Shown in pieces: positions 7,912 to 17,115 of a stretch of DNA of 64,000 nucleotides. Each line of letters begins with the position of its first letter. Position 1 is the stretch's first letter. The notes beneath the pieces were generated by a model that did not search any database, was not told the DNA's origin, and saw only the letters and a list, made by a program, of their open reading frames with translations. Origin of the DNA: Acinetobacter corruptisaponis (lineage in GTDB: Bacteria; Pseudomonadota; Gammaproteobacteria; Pseudomonadales; Moraxellaceae); contig NZ_CP125669.1 in the NCBI RefSeq assembly GCF_030053775.1, positions 682,001 to 746,000 of the forward strand, read 5' to 3'. Position numbers and translations under genes: made by a program.

Positions 7912-10900
7912 CTAACTATGCAACTCACCCAGCAATTTATTCAGTAGTTCAACGATAAACTGAATACGTTTGTCATATTCAGCCAGTTGTACCATCACTT
8001 TCAGGCGCTGACCACCTTCCATACGGTAGTAGGTCGGATTTTTCTGCATAAGCTGAATAATGCTGATCGCCTGCACGGGTGTATCGGGCGAAAATTCGAT
8101 ATAACCGCCATTGCTATTGATATCCACTTTGGTAATGCCCAGTTGCTCTGCCCTTAAACGTATTTGATGAACGCTGAATAGTTGCTTAACGGGTTGTGGT
8201 GGAATACCAAAACGGTCAATCAACTCCATACGGATATTATCGAGTTTTTCCTGCGTATCGGTGTTACTGATGCGTTTATAGAACAATAAGCGTTGATGTA
8301 CATCACCCAGATAATCATCAGGAATCAAGGCTGGCATGTGCAGGTTGATTTCAGCCGTCAATGACAATGGCGCATCGAAGTTCGGAGTCTTGCCTTTTTG
8401 AATGGCTTTAGTGGCTTTTTCCAGCATTTCCATATACAGGCTATAGCCAATCGCCTGCATCGAGCCGCTTTGCTGTTCACCCAGTAATTCACCTGCACCA
8501 CGGATTTCCAGATCTTCGGTTGCCAGCATAAATCCAGCGCCTAAGGTTGAAGCACGTTGAATGGCATCCAGACGTTTTTCCGCATCACCTTTAAGATGTT
8601 TAATGGAAGGCACTAACAAATAAGCATAGGCCTGATGATGTGAACGTCCTACACGACCACGCAATTGATGCAACTGCGCTAAACCCAATTTATCGGCTCG
8701 TTCAATAATAATGGTATTGGCATTTGGAACATCAATCCCTGTTTCAATAATGGTTGAACAAACCAGAACGTTATAATCTTTATGGTAGAACTGCTGCATC
8801 ACTTGTTCCAGTTCACGTTCACGCATTTGCCCATGCGCCACTGCCACTCGTGCTTCTGGCACTAGATGACGGATCGTTTCAGCTGCTCGTTCAATGGTTT
8901 CCACTTCATTATGCAGCAAATAGACCTGACCACCACGCAACAGTTCACGCAGAATCGCTTCCTTGATCGAGTCATCCGTGTGTTCCTGTACAAAGGTTTT
9001 CACCGCTAAACGTCGTGCGGGCGGTGTCGCAATAATGGAGAGATCACGCATCCCAGAAAATGCCATATTCAGGGTACGTGGAATCGGTGTCGCAGTTAAA
9101 GTCAACATATCGACATCAGCACGTAAAGCCTTGATCCGTTCCTTATCCCGCACCCCAAAACGATGTTCTTCATCGACAATCATCAGTCCAAGGTTTTTAA
9201 ACTGAATATTTTCTTGCAGAATCTTGTGTGTTCCCACCACGATATCCACTTTGCCCTCAGCTAAATCCTCAATAGTTTTGAGATGAGTTTTATTGCTACC
9301 AAAACGGGATAATACTTCAATCCGAACAGCGGTATCAGCAAAGCGGTCTTTAAAGGATTCATAATGCTGCTGCGCCAATAGCGTGGTTGGAACCAGTACA
9401 GCAACCTGTTTATTATTTTGTACTGCCACAAATGCAGCTCGCATGGCAACTTCTGTTTTACCAAAGCCCACATCACCACAAACCAGACGATCCATCGGTT
9501 TAGCAAGTTGCATATCATGTAGGGTCGCTTCAATGGCATTGGCTTGATCAAGTGTTTCCTCATAAGCAAAGCCACTGGCAAATTGCATATAGCCTGTATG
9601 ATCCATTTCAAAGGCAAAGCCTGGCTTGGACTGACGGCGTGCCTGAATATGCAACAACTCAGCCGCAACATCATGGATTTGCTCTAAAGCTTTACGCTTC
9701 GCCTTATTCCAAGTATCTGTGCCTAATTTATGTAGCGGTGCAAGATCAGGGTCGCCACCACTATAACGACTGATCAGGTGTAAATTGGTCACAGGGACAT
9801 AAACTTTTGCGCCATCAGCATAATCAAGCTGTAAAAACTCATGATCCTGCTGATCAATTTCCAGCGTCATCAAGCCTGCATAACGTCCAACACCATGATC
9901 AATATGTACCACAGGCGCACCAATGCTCAGCTCAGTCAGGCTACGAACCAGAAACTCTTCAGACACTTCCTGCTGGCGTTTACGGCGACGTTGTACCACA
10001 CGATGTTCATAGAGCTGATTTTCAGAAATCACTGAAAGCTGATCAGTCAGCAATAAACCACGATCCAAAGGCGCACTGGTAATGGCAACCTGTAACTGGT
10101 TTTTCTGGAACTGGGCAAAACTGTCTACGGTTTGAATTTCACCTAATACCGCCCGCAAAGCATCTTTTAAAGTTTCACGGCGGCCTGCACTTTCCGCAAC
10201 CAATAAAACTGGATGTCTAGCTTGATCAACATAATGTTTCACTGCCTCAAAAGGCTGTTGCTTTTTAGGATCAACTGCAAGTTTGGGTGGTTGTTCAGCA
10301 GCTAGATTGAGCACACCTGCTTTGGCTTCAAATGCTTCTGCTGAGGCTAAGATTCGTGGAAATTGATTTAATGCCTGCAACACATGATTTGGCATTAAAA
10401 ATAATTCCTCAGGAGGAAGAATCGGTTGATCAATGTTATGACGACGATCCTCATAACGACGAACCACTTCTTTCCAGAAGTTGATGAGTTCATCTTCAAC
10501 TTCATTATTTGTAATGACAACGCAATTCTTTGGTAAGTAGGTTGTGAGGATACTTTGCGCCTCCATTAGCTTTTTATCAAAGAATAATGGTAGGTAAAAT
10601 TCCAGACCTGGGGTCGCAATGCCCTCTAGGACATCCTGATAAATTGGATTTTTCTTAGGATTGGCAGTGGGAAAACTTTCTGCATAACGGTCTCTAAAGG
10701 TAGACCGCCCCTCTTTAAGTGGAAATTCTTTGGCGGGTAAAACAGTAAAGTTTTTTAAGGATTCAGTGGTGCGCTGCGTTTCTGGATCGAAGAATTTTAG
10801 ACTGTCAATTTCATCATCAAATAAGTCAATACGGATTGGTTGTTCTTGCCCAGAAGCAAAAATATCCATGATGCTGCCACGAACCGCAAATTCACCATGA

Positions 10901-11373
10901 TCATACACCGTATCAACCAACCGATAGCCTGCTTGTACCAATTGCTTTTTCTGTACTTCCAGATCAAGTTTCTGACCCACCTTAATATCAAAGTGCTCGC
11001 CCACAACCCATGAATATGGTGCAACCCTTTGAGCAAGTGTACTTGCCGAAATCAGTAAAATGCCCTTTTGTGGCATATTGGACAGAATAGCCAAACGTTC
11101 TGACACAATATCCTGATGCGGTGACAAACGATCATAGGGCAAAATTTCCCAGTCAGGAAAAATGGTGGGCTTAATGCCATAGAATTCCAGTTCACTTTCC
11201 AGTTGAACCAGATGCTGGTTATTCCTTGCCACAACCATATATAGATTTGAGCTTTGTGTGGCAATTTCTTTAAATAATAATGCAGCAGATGACCCCAGCA
11301 ATGAACCGATCCAGCGTTTTTCGCCTGCTTTGAATTGTTGTAGGTTTAATTGAGAGATTTCTTGTTGAAACAT
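7912..11373 (-). CDS. mfd: Transcription-repair coupling factor Mfd
   Basis: Mfd removes RNA polymerase stalled at DNA lesions and recruits UvrA/UvrB. The 1153-residue protein is full length. Domains in order are: a UvrB-like N-terminal part with GSSAALLFKE and DWEILPYDRLSPH; the RNA-polymerase-interacting domain around VHIDHGVGRYAGL; a RecG-like translocase with Walker A GDVGFGKTEVAMRA, the DEEH box in MIVDEEHRFG, motif III LTATPIPRTL, and QLRGRVGRS; and the C-terminal TRCF domain with VDINSNGGYIEF. It is a stand-alone minus-strand gene with a 193-base gap before the HIT gene. Confidence 0.98.
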   Translation of the reverse strand: MFQQEISQLNLQQFKAGEKRWIGSLLGSSAALLFKEIATQSSNLYMVVARNNQHLVQLESELEFYGIKPTIFPDWEILPYDRLSPHQDIVSERLAILSNMPQKGILLISASTLAQRVAPYSWVVGEHFDIKVGQKLDLEVQKKQLVQAGYRLVDTVYDHGEFAVRGSIMDIFASGQEQPIRIDLFDDEIDSLKFFDPETQRTTESLKNFTVLPAKEFPLKEGRSTFRDRYAESFPTANPKKNPIYQDVLEGIATPGLEFYLPLFFDKKLMEAQSILTTYLPKNCVVITNNEVEDELINFWKEVVRRYEDRRHNIDQPILPPEELFLMPNHVLQALNQFPRILASAEAFEAKAGVLNLAAEQPPKLAVDPKKQQPFEAVKHYVDQARHPVLLVAESAGRRETLKDALRAVLGEIQTVDSFAQFQKNQLQVAITSAPLDRGLLLTDQLSVISENQLYEHRVVQRRRKRQQEVSEEFLVRSLTELSIGAPVVHIDHGVGRYAGLMTLEIDQQDHEFLQLDYADGAKVYVPVTNLHLISRYSGGDPDLAPLHKLGTDTWNKAKRKALEQIHDVAAELLHIQARRQSKPGFAFEMDHTGYMQFASGFAYEETLDQANAIEATLHDMQLAKPMDRLVCGDVGFGKTEVAMRAAFVAVQNNKQVAVLVPTTLLAQQHYESFKDRFADTAVRIEVLSRFGSNKTHLKTIEDLAEGKVDIVVGTHKILQENIQFKNLGLMIVDEEHRFGVRDKERIKALRADVDMLTLTATPIPRTLNMAFSGMRDLSIIATPPARRLAVKTFVQEHTDDSIKEAILRELLRGGQVYLLHNEVETIERAAETIRHLVPEARVAVAHGQMRERELEQVMQQFYHKDYNVLVCSTIIETGIDVPNANTIIIERADKLGLAQLHQLRGRVGRSHHQAYAYLLVPSIKHLKGDAEKRLDAIQRASTLGAGFMLATEDLEIRGAGELLGEQQSGSMQAIGYSLYMEMLEKATKAIQKGKTPNFDAPLSLTAEINLHMPALIPDDYLGDVHQRLLFYKRISNTDTQEKLDNIRMELIDRFGIPPQPVKQLFSVHQIRLRAEQLGITKVDINSNGGYIEFSPDTPVQAISIIQLMQKNPTYYRMEGGQRLKVMVQLAEYDKRIQFIVELLNKLLGELHS

Positions 11374-11454
11374 AGAGAAAATCGTGCAATTTAAAGGACA
11401 ATTGGCCTAGTTTAGCATGATGCTTTTTGTGTGGATATGAATCCAGAAAGAAGA

Positions 11455-12267
11455 CTAACTGGATTTATCCTTTAATTTTTTCTCTAACTGTTGATCCATC
11501 AAACGAAATAAGGGGCGGGTTAAATTCATAACCGTAGCAGGTGCAGTATTCAGCAAGACATTGGCAATTGCACCACTAGTACTGGTAATACGATAGGACT
11601 TTTGCTGTACTGCCTTGACGATCCATCCTGCCGCAGTAGGCGTATCCAGCATTCGCATATGTTTATAAATCGTTGTTTTAGATGACATCGGCGTGCGTAC
11701 CATTGGGAAATAAACAATACTCACATCCACTCCCTGATCAGCCAGTTCCATTCTAAGAGAGCGTGAAAATGATTCTAGTGCCGATTTACTGGCTAAATAC
11801 GCTGAAAATAACGGAATGGGAACTTGGGTGGACATGGTGGAGATATTAATCACATGCCCTCCACCATTTTCCAGAAAATGTGGCAATAAACCCAATGTCA
11901 TACGGACGGCAGCAAAATAGTTGATTTGCATGGTACGCTCAAAATCGTGTAGCCGATCCAGTGCCTGAATAATCGGACGGCGTATCGAGCGGGCTGCATT
12001 ATTAATTAGGACATCAATTTTCTTATGTTCACTGAGTATTTGTTCGATACACTGTTTCGCCTCAACATCCTGCGTAATGTCAACAGGATAAATCCATACC
12101 TGACCACCTTGCTGCTGAATTACCTGCTGCACTCGTTCCAATTCATCTTTACGACGGGCGATTAAACACATTTTGGCACCCAATGCAGCCAGTTGGATGG
12201 CAGCCTGTTCACCAATCCCACCCGATGCACCTGTCAATACAATGGTTTTTCCTTGTAAATTTTTCAT
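11455..12267 (-). CDS. Short-chain dehydrogenase/reductase
   Basis: Classical SDR oxidoreductase of about 270 residues. I chose the ATG at 12267 over an upstream one at 12360 because TAGGAAA lies just before it and the fold then starts directly with MKNLQGKTIVLTG. The cofactor motif is TGASGGIG, the NAA motif is NNAARS, and the catalytic Ser and YLASK are in ISTMSTQ and FSAYLASKSAL. A basic residue after the second strand (ARRKDE) favours NADP(H). The C-terminus is rich in Lys. The substrate is unknown; the gene stands alone. Confidence 0.87.
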   Translation of the reverse strand: MKNLQGKTIVLTGASGGIGEQAAIQLAALGAKMCLIARRKDELERVQQVIQQQGGQVWIYPVDITQDVEAKQCIEQILSEHKKIDVLINNAARSIRRPIIQALDRLHDFERTMQINYFAAVRMTLGLLPHFLENGGGHVINISTMSTQVPIPLFSAYLASKSALESFSRSLRMELADQGVDVSIVYFPMVRTPMSSKTTIYKHMRMLDTPTAAGWIVKAVQQKSYRITSTSGAIANVLLNTAPATVMNLTRPLFRLMDQQLEKKLKDKSS

Positions 12268-12503
12268 ACTTTTTCCTATGCTACATACTGTCCATATATA
12301 ACCTATCTTGGTCTCATTGGTTTGACCTAAAATTATTTTTCTATTTGCCACTTTGATCAATTTTAATTAAATAGAAAATTCTATAGATTATTTTTAATGA
12401 GACGATCAAGTTTTTCCGTCTGATCTATTGCGATTTTAATTAAAGAGAGTTCAAACTTCACTTAGATTATTACTTAATGCTTAGGCTATTTATAAATATA
12501 GAG

Positions 12504-12533
12504 AAGCATTCTTTGAAAATTCAAAGAATGCTT
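12504..12533. terminator. Hairpin downstream of aceI
   Basis: AAGCATTCTTTGAA (12504-12517) and TTCAAAGAATGCTT (12520-12533) are fully complementary with only two bases between them. It lies 11 bases after the aceI stop. The T tract on the minus strand is weak, so termination efficiency is uncertain. Confidence 0.65.
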
Positions 12534-12543
12534 TCATTAATGG

Positions 12544-12972
12544 TTAAGATGCGAATTTAGCATTCGGAAAAAATCTTTCTTCAATCAGGTCATAACACCA
12601 CTGGAAGATAAACGTATAAACCAGAATACACATGGTCAAACCAAAATCCAGAATCAGCGCATCAAGAAAGCTCATCTGCATCATATAGGCAATGATCGGA
12701 ATGGTCACAAGCATCAAACCACCCTCAAAGCCAACCGCATGTAAAATACGAACTGGAATAGTTCTTTGCCTCTGATATTTATATTCTATTTTCTCGAAAT
12801 AATGGTTAAAAATCATGTTCCAGACCACGGAAATGGCCGCCATGATCACACCTAGAATACCAGTCACTTCTAAAGGCATATTAAAAATAAAACTTAACGC
12901 AATTGCGATGATGACCAATAAAATCACTTCATAGCTCATCGCATGAACGAGTCTTCTCTTGGAGATCAACAT
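12544..12972 (-). CDS. aceI: PACE-family chlorhexidine efflux transporter AceI
   Basis: A 142-residue inner-membrane proton-coupled exporter of biguanides and related cationic biocides such as chlorhexidine. It has four transmembrane helices in two tandem bacterial transmembrane pairs: roughly 14-31, 37-55, 78-98 and 104-124. Glu15, which is essential for proton coupling in the prototype, is present in AMSYE. Family signatures NMIFNHYFEK and FQWCYDLIEERF(F)P are visible. The whole sequence is very close to the A. baumannii AceI I remember. It is divergent from a LysR gene, the same arrangement as aceI/aceR. Confidence 0.93.
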   Translation of the reverse strand: MLISKRRLVHAMSYEVILLVIIAIALSFIFNMPLEVTGILGVIMAAISVVWNMIFNHYFEKIEYKYQRQRTIPVRILHAVGFEGGLMLVTIPIIAYMMQMSFLDALILDFGLTMCILVYTFIFQWCYDLIEERFFPNAKFAS

Positions 12973-13074
12973 TTCTATAACACTCTGTTGTTTGGATAAT
13001 GTGCATTTTATTTTTATAATTTTGATTAATCCAATCAGGTTCTTTCACTTTCTTTGATAGATTAGTTTTGACAG

Positions 13075-13968
13075 ATGAATATTAATCAAGAACAACTTCT
13101 CATGTTTCAAACCGTCATTGAAACGGGTTCATTTTCTGCCGCTGCCCGTAAACTCGGTAAGGTTCCCTCTGCGGTGAGTATGTCGATTGCCAATCTGGAA
13201 ATCGACCTGAACCTGAATTTATTTGAACGGGTTGGACGTGAGCCAGTCCCTACGGCCGAGGCAATGGTGCTGTATGAAAAAACCCAGCAACTGTTGATTG
13301 AAATGAATCAATGGAAACAACATGCCCATGCACTCAGTACTGGACTGGAATCCACATTAAATATTGTGGTGGTTTCCGAGCTGCTCCATACCAACTGGAC
13401 GGATTACATCACCCTACTTGAGCAACACTTTCCTAGTCTCGTCCTCAATATTGTCTCTGCACCACAGGAAGATGCCCTACAAATGCTGCTTGATCAAACT
13501 GCCCAGTTGGCACTGATGTTTGAACGGGAGCATTTAGATAGTCGTGAGCAGTTTGTTGAACTCAAAAGAGAAGCTTTGGTCCCTGTTATTGCAAAACATC
13601 ATCCTCTTGCTCAACTCAAACAAGTGTCATTTGAGCAAATGGTGCAAACCCGACAGATTGTGGTGGCCAGCCGAGACCATACCATTAAACCTGAGCTGTT
13701 ATTTTCCAAAAATTACTGGCGTACTGATAACCATCACTCTGCCTGTATGATGATTGTGCGGAACTTGGGTTGGGGGGTTTTACCACTGGAAATGTTTAAT
13801 GAAAATCCTGAATTAAAGAAAAAGTTAAAAATCATGGAACTTTATGATTTCACCCCAAAATTTGAATATTATGTGGATTTGGTCTGGAGTCGTGAAAGTG
13901 ACTTGGGTGCAGCAGCACGCTTCTTAATTGAGCATATTCGGACACAACGCCAACTCGAAAATAAATAA
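13075..13968 (+). CDS. aceR: LysR-type regulator of aceI (AceR)
   Basis: 297-residue LysR regulator. The N-terminal winged HTH covers about residues 1-60 (FQTVIETGSFSAAARKLGKVPSAVSMSIANLE), followed by a linker helix and a two-lobed ligand-binding domain. The divergent aceI gene 102 bases away is the established target of AceR in A. baumannii, where chlorhexidine acts as inducer. Transfer of that function here rests on synteny and the close AceI match. The short intergenic gap should hold the operator, but I could not single out one convincing T-N11-A site. Confidence 0.87.
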   Translation: MNINQEQLLMFQTVIETGSFSAAARKLGKVPSAVSMSIANLEIDLNLNLFERVGREPVPTAEAMVLYEKTQQLLIEMNQWKQHAHALSTGLESTLNIVVVSELLHTNWTDYITLLEQHFPSLVLNIVSAPQEDALQMLLDQTAQLALMFEREHLDSREQFVELKREALVPVIAKHHPLAQLKQVSFEQMVQTRQIVVASRDHTIKPELLFSKNYWRTDNHHSACMMIVRNLGWGVLPLEMFNENPELKKKLKIMELYDFTPKFEYYVDLVWSRESDLGAAARFLIEHIRTQRQLENK

Positions 13969-14074
13969 TGAATGTATGAATCTTAATCTGAGATTAAAGC
14001 GATGCTTTGTTTTCACGAAGATTGTGCTATAACAGAAGTTACCAATAATATTGTTTAGCAAGAAATCTATAGCA

Positions 14075-15064
14075 ATGACTGAATCTGCATTACATCAATT
14101 AAAGAATTTAACCACTGTGGTTGCTGATAGTAGTGATCTGGAAGCAATTGAAAAATTTCGCCCTTTGGATGCCACCACCAATCCATCACTGATCACGGCT
14201 GCTGCTGAACAACCAGAAAGTAAAGAACTGATTGAAGATGCCTATGCACAGGCAAAACAGGAAAATTATCAGGGTGATGAACTGATTGAACGCACCATTG
14301 ATATTTTAACTGTGAAATTTGGTGTTGAAATTTTAAAGCTGATTGATGGCCGTGTATCAACTGAGGTAGATGCCTCTCTGTCTTATGATACCCAAGCCAC
14401 CATTGCCAAAGCCCGTGAACTGTCCAGACTTTATCAGGGCTATGGTATTGAGCAGTCTCGTATCCTCATTAAAATTGCATCAACATGGGAAGGTATTCAG
14501 GCGGCTAAGGTTTTAGAAGCTGAAGGAATTTCATGTAACCTGACTTTGTTGTTTGGCCTACACCAAGCCCAAGCCTGTGCTGATGCAAAAGTGACACTGA
14601 TTTCACCATTTGTTGGTCGTATTCTGGATTGGTATAAAAAAGCTGAGGGCGTTGATCAATATCCAATTGAAAAAGACCCTGGAGTGCTGTCAGTTAAGAA
14701 AATCTATAACTACTATAAACAACACGGTATTCCAACCCAGGTGATGGGGGCAAGCTTCCGCAGTACTGCACAAGTTTTAGGTTTGGCAGGTTGTGACTTA
14801 TTGACCATTGCGCCAAATTTATTGGCACAACTGGATCAGGATCAGCAAACAGTTGCTGCCCAACTGAGCAGCGAAGCCGCACAACAGGCGGAAAAAATTG
14901 AACGCCCTACCCAGACCAAGGAAAGCTTCAAGGCAGAACTTGAACAGGACTTGATGGCTTTCCAGTTACTGCAAAGCGGTATTGATGGCTTTATCAAGGC
15001 GCGTGATCAACTCAGTTTGTTACTACGTCAATCATTTGGAATTGATGCTGAAATCAAGCCATAA
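14075..15064 (+). CDS. tal: Transaldolase
   Basis: Transaldolase moves a dihydroxyacetone unit between sugar phosphates in the non-oxidative pentose phosphate pathway. The start at 14075 (MTESALHQL, 329 residues) is chosen over a TTG eight codons upstream because the fold begins there. The Schiff-base lysine is in ILIKIASTWEG, and the phosphate-binding region is VMGASFRSTAQV. Length is near E. coli TalB (317). A strong terminator follows. Confidence 0.95.
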   Translation: MTESALHQLKNLTTVVADSSDLEAIEKFRPLDATTNPSLITAAAEQPESKELIEDAYAQAKQENYQGDELIERTIDILTVKFGVEILKLIDGRVSTEVDASLSYDTQATIAKARELSRLYQGYGIEQSRILIKIASTWEGIQAAKVLEAEGISCNLTLLFGLHQAQACADAKVTLISPFVGRILDWYKKAEGVDQYPIEKDPGVLSVKKIYNYYKQHGIPTQVMGASFRSTAQVLGLAGCDLLTIAPNLLAQLDQDQQTVAAQLSSEAAQQAEKIERPTQTKESFKAELEQDLMAFQLLQSGIDGFIKARDQLSLLLRQSFGIDAEIKP

Positions 15065-15085
15065 TTAGTCGATTTTTCACCTATA

Positions 15086-15124
15086 AAAAACCGATTTTTG
15101 TTACTATAGCAAAAATCGGTTTTT
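15086..15124. terminator. Terminator after transaldolase
   Basis: AAAAACCGATTTTTG (15086-15100) and CAAAAATCGGTTTTT (15110-15124) form a perfect 15-base stem with a 9-base loop and a terminal T run on the plus strand. The next gene begins only 12 bases later, so that gene may depend on read-through or on a promoter in this stretch. Confidence 0.9.
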
Positions 15125-15136
15125 AATGAGTTTATT

Positions 15137-15787
15137 GTGTTTGGTATAATAGATTTAACCACTTACATCATTGGTACAGTGTTGATCATCTTATTACCTG
15201 GACCAAACTCATTATATGTGATGTCGATTGCCTCACGTTATGGTATCCAAACAGGCTTTTGGGGAGCATTGGGCGTATTAACAGGCGATTCTATTTTAAT
15301 CCTGCTCACTATTTTTGGAGCAGCTTCGCTCTTAAAAACCTTTCCTATCTTATTTGTCATTCTAAAAATAATTGGTGGTGCCTACTTGGCTTATTTAGGG
15401 TTTAAGCTGTTACAGGGTGCCTATCAAACATGGAACAAACCACAACAGTATGCAGAAATGGCTGATTTACCTCAATTAGATCAAGTTCACCCTTACCGCA
15501 CAGCACTGAGTATCAGCTTGCTTAATCCCAAAGCCATCCTGTTTTTTCTGTCTTTCTTTGTGCAGTTTGTTGAGCCAGACTATGTCTATCCTGCATTAAG
15601 TTTTTTAATTCTGGCGATTATTCTGCAATTGATTAGCTTTAGTTATTTAACCGCCTTGATCTTTTCTGGTATTAAATTGGCAGCTTTCTTTAAACATAAC
15701 CTTAAACTGGCAGCAAGTGGTATTTGTCTGGTTGGCATCCTGTTTTTTGGTTTTGGTCTTAAACTCGCAACCTCAACGCTGGCTTAA
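15137..15787 (+). CDS. LysE-family amino-acid exporter, LeuE-like
   Basis: 216-residue inner-membrane exporter of the LysE/RhtB superfamily. The N-terminal signature is LLPGPNSLYVM, and the mid-protein motif SLLNPKAILFFLSFFVQF is close to E. coli LeuE, which exports leucine and related amino acids. About six transmembrane segments fit the family. The start appears to be GTG at 15137, with no clear ribosome site, so the exact start is uncertain. Substrate by analogy only. Confidence 0.85.
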   Translation: MFGIIDLTTYIIGTVLIILLPGPNSLYVMSIASRYGIQTGFWGALGVLTGDSILILLTIFGAASLLKTFPILFVILKIIGGAYLAYLGFKLLQGAYQTWNKPQQYAEMADLPQLDQVHPYRTALSISLLNPKAILFFLSFFVQFVEPDYVYPALSFLILAIILQLISFSYLTALIFSGIKLAAFFKHNLKLAASGICLVGILFFGFGLKLATSTLA

Positions 15788-15895
15788 TGCCACTTTTGAT
15801 CGAATGATCAATTTATTCAATCATTTTAGAACTACGATTTAGCTGATATTAACGATATACTTTTCAACAAATTTTAATCAAGTATAGATGCATAG

Positions 15896-17074
15896 ATGCA
15901 ACGCCTTATTCAAGATTTTTCCATTCCTGCGGTATTTGCTGGTTTTATCACCTTTCTGATCGGGATTAGCGTTTCTGCTGTCTTGGTGATACAGGGTGCT
16001 CAATCTCTAGGTGCAAATAGCGCACAAATCAGTTCATGGTTTTGGGCATTGGGTCTGGCGATTGGTCTATCAGGCTTAATTCTGTCGTGGAAATATAAAT
16101 ATCCTGTGGCAACTGCATGGTCGACCCCTGGGATTGCGTTGATTATCGCATCTACAGGCCATTATGATCTATATGAAGCCATTGGTGCTTTTCTGATTTG
16201 TGGGATTGCGATTGCAGTAGTCGGATTTTCAGGCATTTTTCAAAAATTATTGGCGCATATTCCGCAAAGCCTGACCTGTGCCATGCTGGCAGGTATCTTG
16301 CTAAAGTTTGGCATCCAGATTTTTAGCAGTATGCAAACTCATCTGGGTTTTATCCTGAGTATGCTGCTGATTTATCTAGTTTCGAAAAAGCTATTTCCCC
16401 GTTATAGCATCGTACTCACCGTAATTTTAGGGGTAATCATTTGCCCATTATTTGTCGATTTTCAATTTCACTCCATCACATGGTCTTTGGCACAACCTGT
16501 CTGGATGCAACCTGCATTTTCATGGTCTGCCTTACTCGGTCTGGCTTTACCGCTGTTTGTGATTAATATGACCTCACAGAATTTGCCAGGCATTGCCATG
16601 ATCAAAAGTTATGGCTATCAACCCCATGTCAATCAACTGGTCGGCTGGACTGGAGTTGCCCATACCATCTTTGCACCGTTTGGCTGTTTTTCAATAAATC
16701 TGGCTGCGATTAGTGCGGCTGTCAGTCTGGATGATCAGGTTCACCCTGACCCAGCCAAACGTTATATTGCGGGAATCAGTTGCGGTGTGTTCTATATTTT
16801 GATGGGACTGTTTGCAGCAACGCTGGTCAGTCTACTCATGTCATTTCCACAAATCTTTATTGTGGCTTTGGCGGGAATTGCCCTGTTCGCAACCATTAGC
16901 CACAATGTTGCGATTGCCTTTGCCAATGTAGAGGAACGTGAAGCTGCGCTACTGACTTTTTTATGTAGTGCTTCTGGTGTACAGTTTTGGGGAATCGGTT
17001 CCGCTTTTTGGGGACTACTTTTAGGTATTTTTGTTTTAATCTTATTCAGGTTGAAACTAAAAAATAAGCCTTAG
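15896..17074 (+). CDS. BenE/YdcO-family membrane transporter
   Basis: 392 residues with about 12 hydrophobic segments. The N-terminus FSIPAVFAGFITFLIG, WSTPGIALI near residue 78 and APFGCFSINLAAISAAV in the middle are characteristic of the BenE family of benzoate:proton symporters. No benABCD catabolic genes are nearby, so the substrate should be given as an unknown aromatic acid or other anion. A bidirectional terminator separates it from the convergent Kef-type gene. Confidence 0.88.
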   Translation: MQRLIQDFSIPAVFAGFITFLIGISVSAVLVIQGAQSLGANSAQISSWFWALGLAIGLSGLILSWKYKYPVATAWSTPGIALIIASTGHYDLYEAIGAFLICGIAIAVVGFSGIFQKLLAHIPQSLTCAMLAGILLKFGIQIFSSMQTHLGFILSMLLIYLVSKKLFPRYSIVLTVILGVIICPLFVDFQFHSITWSLAQPVWMQPAFSWSALLGLALPLFVINMTSQNLPGIAMIKSYGYQPHVNQLVGWTGVAHTIFAPFGCFSINLAAISAAVSLDDQVHPDPAKRYIAGISCGVFYILMGLFAATLVSLLMSFPQIFIVALAGIALFATISHNVAIAFANVEEREAALLTFLCSASGVQFWGIGSAFWGLLLGIFVLILFRLKLKNKP

Positions 17075-17094
17075 CGCATGACCAAGGCTTATTT
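17062..17094. terminator. Bidirectional terminator between BenE-like and Kef-like genes
   Basis: AAATAAGCCTT (17062-17072) and AAGGCTTATTT (17084-17094) are perfectly complementary with an 11-base loop. The left arm overlaps the last codons of the BenE-like gene. Confidence 0.85.
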
Positions 17095-17115
17095 AAGAAT
17101 ATAATTGGCTAACAG

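Noticed and set aside
8754..8966. Plus-strand ORFs inside mfd, and similar ORFs opposite hscA, dnaE and pepN
   Set aside because: They lie fully within well-identified genes in another frame and lack ribosome sites and family features.
15796..15811. TTGATCGAATGATCAA resembling an Anr/FNR box before the BenE-like gene
   Set aside because: The half sites are six bases apart instead of four, and the gene has no link to oxygen control.
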